A stretch of DNA of 64,000 bases, from contig JBEKZV010000054.1 of assembly GCA_049509515.1 (NCBI GenBank), positions 1 through 64,000 on the forward strand, in the 5' to 3' direction. The position numbers and the translations under genes were made by a program. The notes under the pieces are model-generated. The model ran no database searches. It was not told where the DNA came from and saw nothing but the letters and a program-made list of their open reading frames with translations. Below, piece by piece: positions 62,701-64,000 of the stretch (positions are counted from its first letter, which is position 1; every line of letters starts with the position of its first letter). Origin of the DNA: JBEKCP01 sp049509515 (lineage in GTDB: Bacteria; Planctomycetota; Planctomycetia; Pirellulales; Thermoguttaceae).

Positions 62701-64000
62701 TTCGGCGAGTGCATCGAAAAATGCCGCGAAGCCGTGCGCCTCTTGGAGCGGACCGGCGATCATTGGGAGATGCACATCGCCGGCTACCAGATCGCCGCGT
62801 CCCTGTACCGGCTGGGCGACATGCGGAAGGCCGTGCAACACGCGCGGCGGATGCACCAGCGCGGCGTCGAATTGGGCGACCATCAGGCCGCCGGGATCAG
62901 CCTCGACGTCTGGTCGTTCGCCAGCGACGGCAGGGTGCCGGACGAGATCCTCCGGCAAGAAGTCGATCGCGAGCGAACCGACGCGCAGGCCAAGATCCAG
63001 GTCCTGCAGGCGCACGGGGTGCAGTTGACGGCATCCGGCCGGCACGAGGAGGCCGTGGCAGTTTTCGAACAAGCGGTGGAAGGAAGCAAGCGCTTGGGCC
63101 TGCTCGACGCGTACATCGCGCCCAGTTGGGCTTGGCTGGCCACGGCGCTCCGCCGCCAGGCCGAAAACCAGGCGGGACTGCTGCCCATGAAGCGCACCTG
63201 GCTGCTCGCACGCGCCCAGCGCGCCGCGCGCCATGCCCTGCGCGTGGGCCGCCGCTTCCAGAACGACCTGCCGCACGCGCTACGCGAATATGCACATGTC
63301 CTGGCGCTCCGCGGCAGGCCCGGCCGCGCATGCCGGCTGCTGGCGCGCAGCCTGGCGGTCGCCCAGCGGCAGGGGGCGAAATACGAACATGCACAGACGC
63401 TGCTGGCCTACGGCCGCTTGCAGTCCGAGCTGGGTCTGCCGGCAGCGGCCCAGCAGGTGGCGGCGGCGGAAGAGGCGCTGCGGGCCATCGTCCTGCCGGC
63501 CCAAGACGCCGGTCCTGCCGGCCGCGATGCGACGCCGGCCACCCTGTCGCTGGCCGACCGCTTTGCCACGGTGCTTGAGGCGGGGCGAAACATCACCGCG
63601 GCGCTGGCGCCGTCGACGATCTTTGCGGAAACCCACGATGCCGCCCTGCGACTGCTCCGCGGGGAAACGTGCCTCATTCTCGAGGTCGGCAGGGGGGACG
63701 GCCCCGCGAGGTTCACGCTCGTTGCGGGTTCCGCGGAACAGGGTTTCAGCAGCGCGGTGCTGGACCGCGCCCTGCAGGCCGGCAGGGCCCTGGCCTTCAG
63801 CGAGGAAACCGGCGAAGACGCCGGGCGGCAGGGATCGGCGGTGGAGGAACGCTCGACCCTCTGCGCGCCGATTTGCGTGCGCGGCCGGGCCGTGGCGTGC
63901 CTCTATCTGGCCCACAGCCAGGTGCGGGGCCTCTTCGGCGAGGACGAGCAGCGGCTAGCCGATTTCATCGCCACGATCGCCGGCGCCGCGCTGGAGAACG
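59767..64000 (+). CDS. Very large pseudokinase-AAA-TPR-GAF regulator, cut by window edge
   Basis: 1411 codons open to the right edge. Residues ~25-300 have a serine/threonine kinase fold, but the glycine loop, the VAIK lysine (VVVRW), the HRD Asp (HHN at 150-152) and DFG (D173-F-S) are altered, so it is probably a pseudokinase. Residues ~320-600 form an AAA/STAND-type ATPase with Walker A SGGGKT (~350-357) and Walker B LIILDDCQWAD (~470-480). Then ~650-1240 are TPR-like helical repeats and ~1270 onward a GAF domain (LCAPICVRGRAVACLYL). Relatives end in a histidine kinase, so one may lie beyond the edge. Confidence 0.85.
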   Translation, partial: MENTLHPDLPPAIDVPLPLPPTAERLLGGRYRLSGMLEGDRSARHQLAADPVTGATVVVRWLALCDVSPGARLRLEHEVEVLHKLQVPWLGGVSEIGQEADRLYVVRPYVPGITLRQRLLRAPLVPQDVVTVGRCLFAALQTAHEHGVVHHNIRPTNVIVDDACPLGKAVLVDFSLGHRANLDTSTAAESIQSALYCSPEHAGSVDYDVGVTSDLYSAGIVLFECLAGRPPFSGDTVGAVLLEHMTRAVPELRSLRLEVPRALDELIQRLLRKDPRDRYQTAQAVLMDLEWIAASLSNGMAEPAGVVGSHDRRPTLTEPAFVGRQAELEQVETQIRQVAAGNSGLIFLEAASGGGKTRLLAEVALQGIHAGMWVLRGRGSDLAGQPPFQVLNGIVEHVVAAAGTNSRLAEALYRRLGVQADAVAAVLPELARALGWKKPVAVGPEKFAERRSIQALAAFLDALGALGPALIILDDCQWADELTTKLIGHWWSQHGDRRPGGGQVLLVVAYRCEEVAADHLLRGIPASLHLRLAPLGAEEMQRLLESMAGPLPAEAVAVVSRLSEGSPFMASAVLRGMAESGALLAEPSGWRIEPLALADLQSSSRAAGFLSRRLELLPPDTLELLTIGAVLGKEFDLDLAARLLGLSPAQTVTALDQARARHFLWVGSEGRKCTFVHDKLRGALLAHLSPARRRQLHHRVAHHLQDEDPGQIFDLAYHFDAAGDHASALPYALRAAERARAQHALETAEKQYQIARRGAGSAEKATRYRIAEGLGDVLMLRGRYGAAGELFEAALRLAEGTLAEAQIRGKLGELIFKQGDMAGAARRFEEALWLLGKPVPRRPVVYVPLLLWEAAVQAVHTLLPRLFVGRRNRKPSKAEVLRLRLLSRLACAYWYSAGRMLDFCVHVHSMNLAERYAPTLELAQIYSEHAVAMTLLGWYGRGLAFAGKSLEIRRSLGDLWGQGQSLSFSGVVLYAASRFGECIEKCREAVRLLERTGDHWEMHIAGYQIAASLYRLGDMRKAVQHARRMHQRGVELGDHQAAGISLDVWSFASDGRVPDEILRQEVDRERTDAQAKIQVLQAHGVQLTASGRHEEAVAVFEQAVEGSKRLGLLDAYIAPSWAWLATALRRQAENQAGLLPMKRTWLLARAQRAARHALRVGRRFQNDLPHALREYAHVLALRGRPGRACRLLARSLAVAQRQGAKYEHAQTLLAYGRLQSELGLPAAAQQVAAAEEALRAIVLPAQDAGPAGRDATPATLSLADRFATVLEAGRNITAALAPSTIFAETHDAALRLLRGETCLILEVGRGDGPARFTLVAGSAEQGFSSAVLDRALQAGRALAFSEETGEDAGRQGSAVEERSTLCAPICVRGRAVACLYLAHSQVRGLFGEDEQRLADFIATIAGAALEN

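Overview
The window is GC-rich DNA, most likely chromosomal, from a member of the Planctomycetota (probably Pirellulales-like). The evidence is the gene style: many secreted glycoside hydrolases, twin-arginine Gfo/Idh/MocA oxidoreductases, an alternative GlmU-type protein, HMGL-like and acyl-carrier genes, long secreted proteins with no recognisable family, and several families of dispersed intergenic palindromes. No rRNA, tRNA, CRISPR array, transposase or phage gene was recognised. The assignment is by gene content only.

Layout. 1-5.3 kb: a secreted beta-propeller/SGNH hydrolase (cut by the left edge), a GH123/DUF4091-like secreted hydrolase and a cupin. 5.6-6.4 kb: a small protein translationally coupled to a nucleotidyltransferase. 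6.5-9.7 kb: an HMGL-family synthase with its own acyl carrier protein, plus a GlmU-like nucleotidyl/acetyltransferase. 10-16.6 kb: a TAT oxidoreductase, an uncharacterised secreted protein, a GH127-like hydrolase and a HEAT-repeat protein, followed by a nitrilase-family amidase.

17.5-27.2 kb is a metal(loid) resistance island. A strong promoter overlapped by an AT-rich dyad drives arsC-arsD-arsA-arsC-acr3 and an 83-residue Cys-rich protein. After a convergent PEP-mutase-family gene comes a second module: a secreted double thioredoxin-fold protein lacking the usual CxxC, an FtsX-type ABC permease, a LolD/MacB-type ATPase and an ArsR repressor. A related module lies at 49.3-50.9 kb: an ArsE-like mini-thioredoxin and a single polypeptide joining an ArsF-like domain to an ArsG/CcdA-like permease, preceded by a TolC-like lipoprotein. 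Together these suggest both inorganic arsenic export and a redox-linked organoarsenical or second metalloid function.

27.5-31.6 kb: a sugar-acid catabolic operon on the minus strand (split UxaA dehydratase, MFS transporter, DapA-family aldolase). 31.7-39.6 kb: a very long membrane-anchored protein carrying a dispersed palindrome inside its frame, a flavin reductase, a small secreted protein, a serine beta-lactamase-fold hydrolase, a DUF4160/DUF2442 pair and a secreted unknown. 39.7-44.1 kb: a beta-1,3-glucan (laminarin) locus, GH3 plus GH81. 44.2-47.7 kb: a tandemly duplicated TPR gene. 51-54.8 kb: a secreted esterase, a truncated TAT aldo/keto-reductase-like gene and a pectate-lyase-like beta-helix protein.

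55.2-64 kb is regulatory: an Hpt protein, a response regulator with an HD-GYP phosphodiesterase, a coupled alpha/beta-hydrolase/methyltransferase pair, and a very large kinase-like/AAA/TPR/GAF protein whose kinase domain lacks its catalytic residues; it runs off the right edge.
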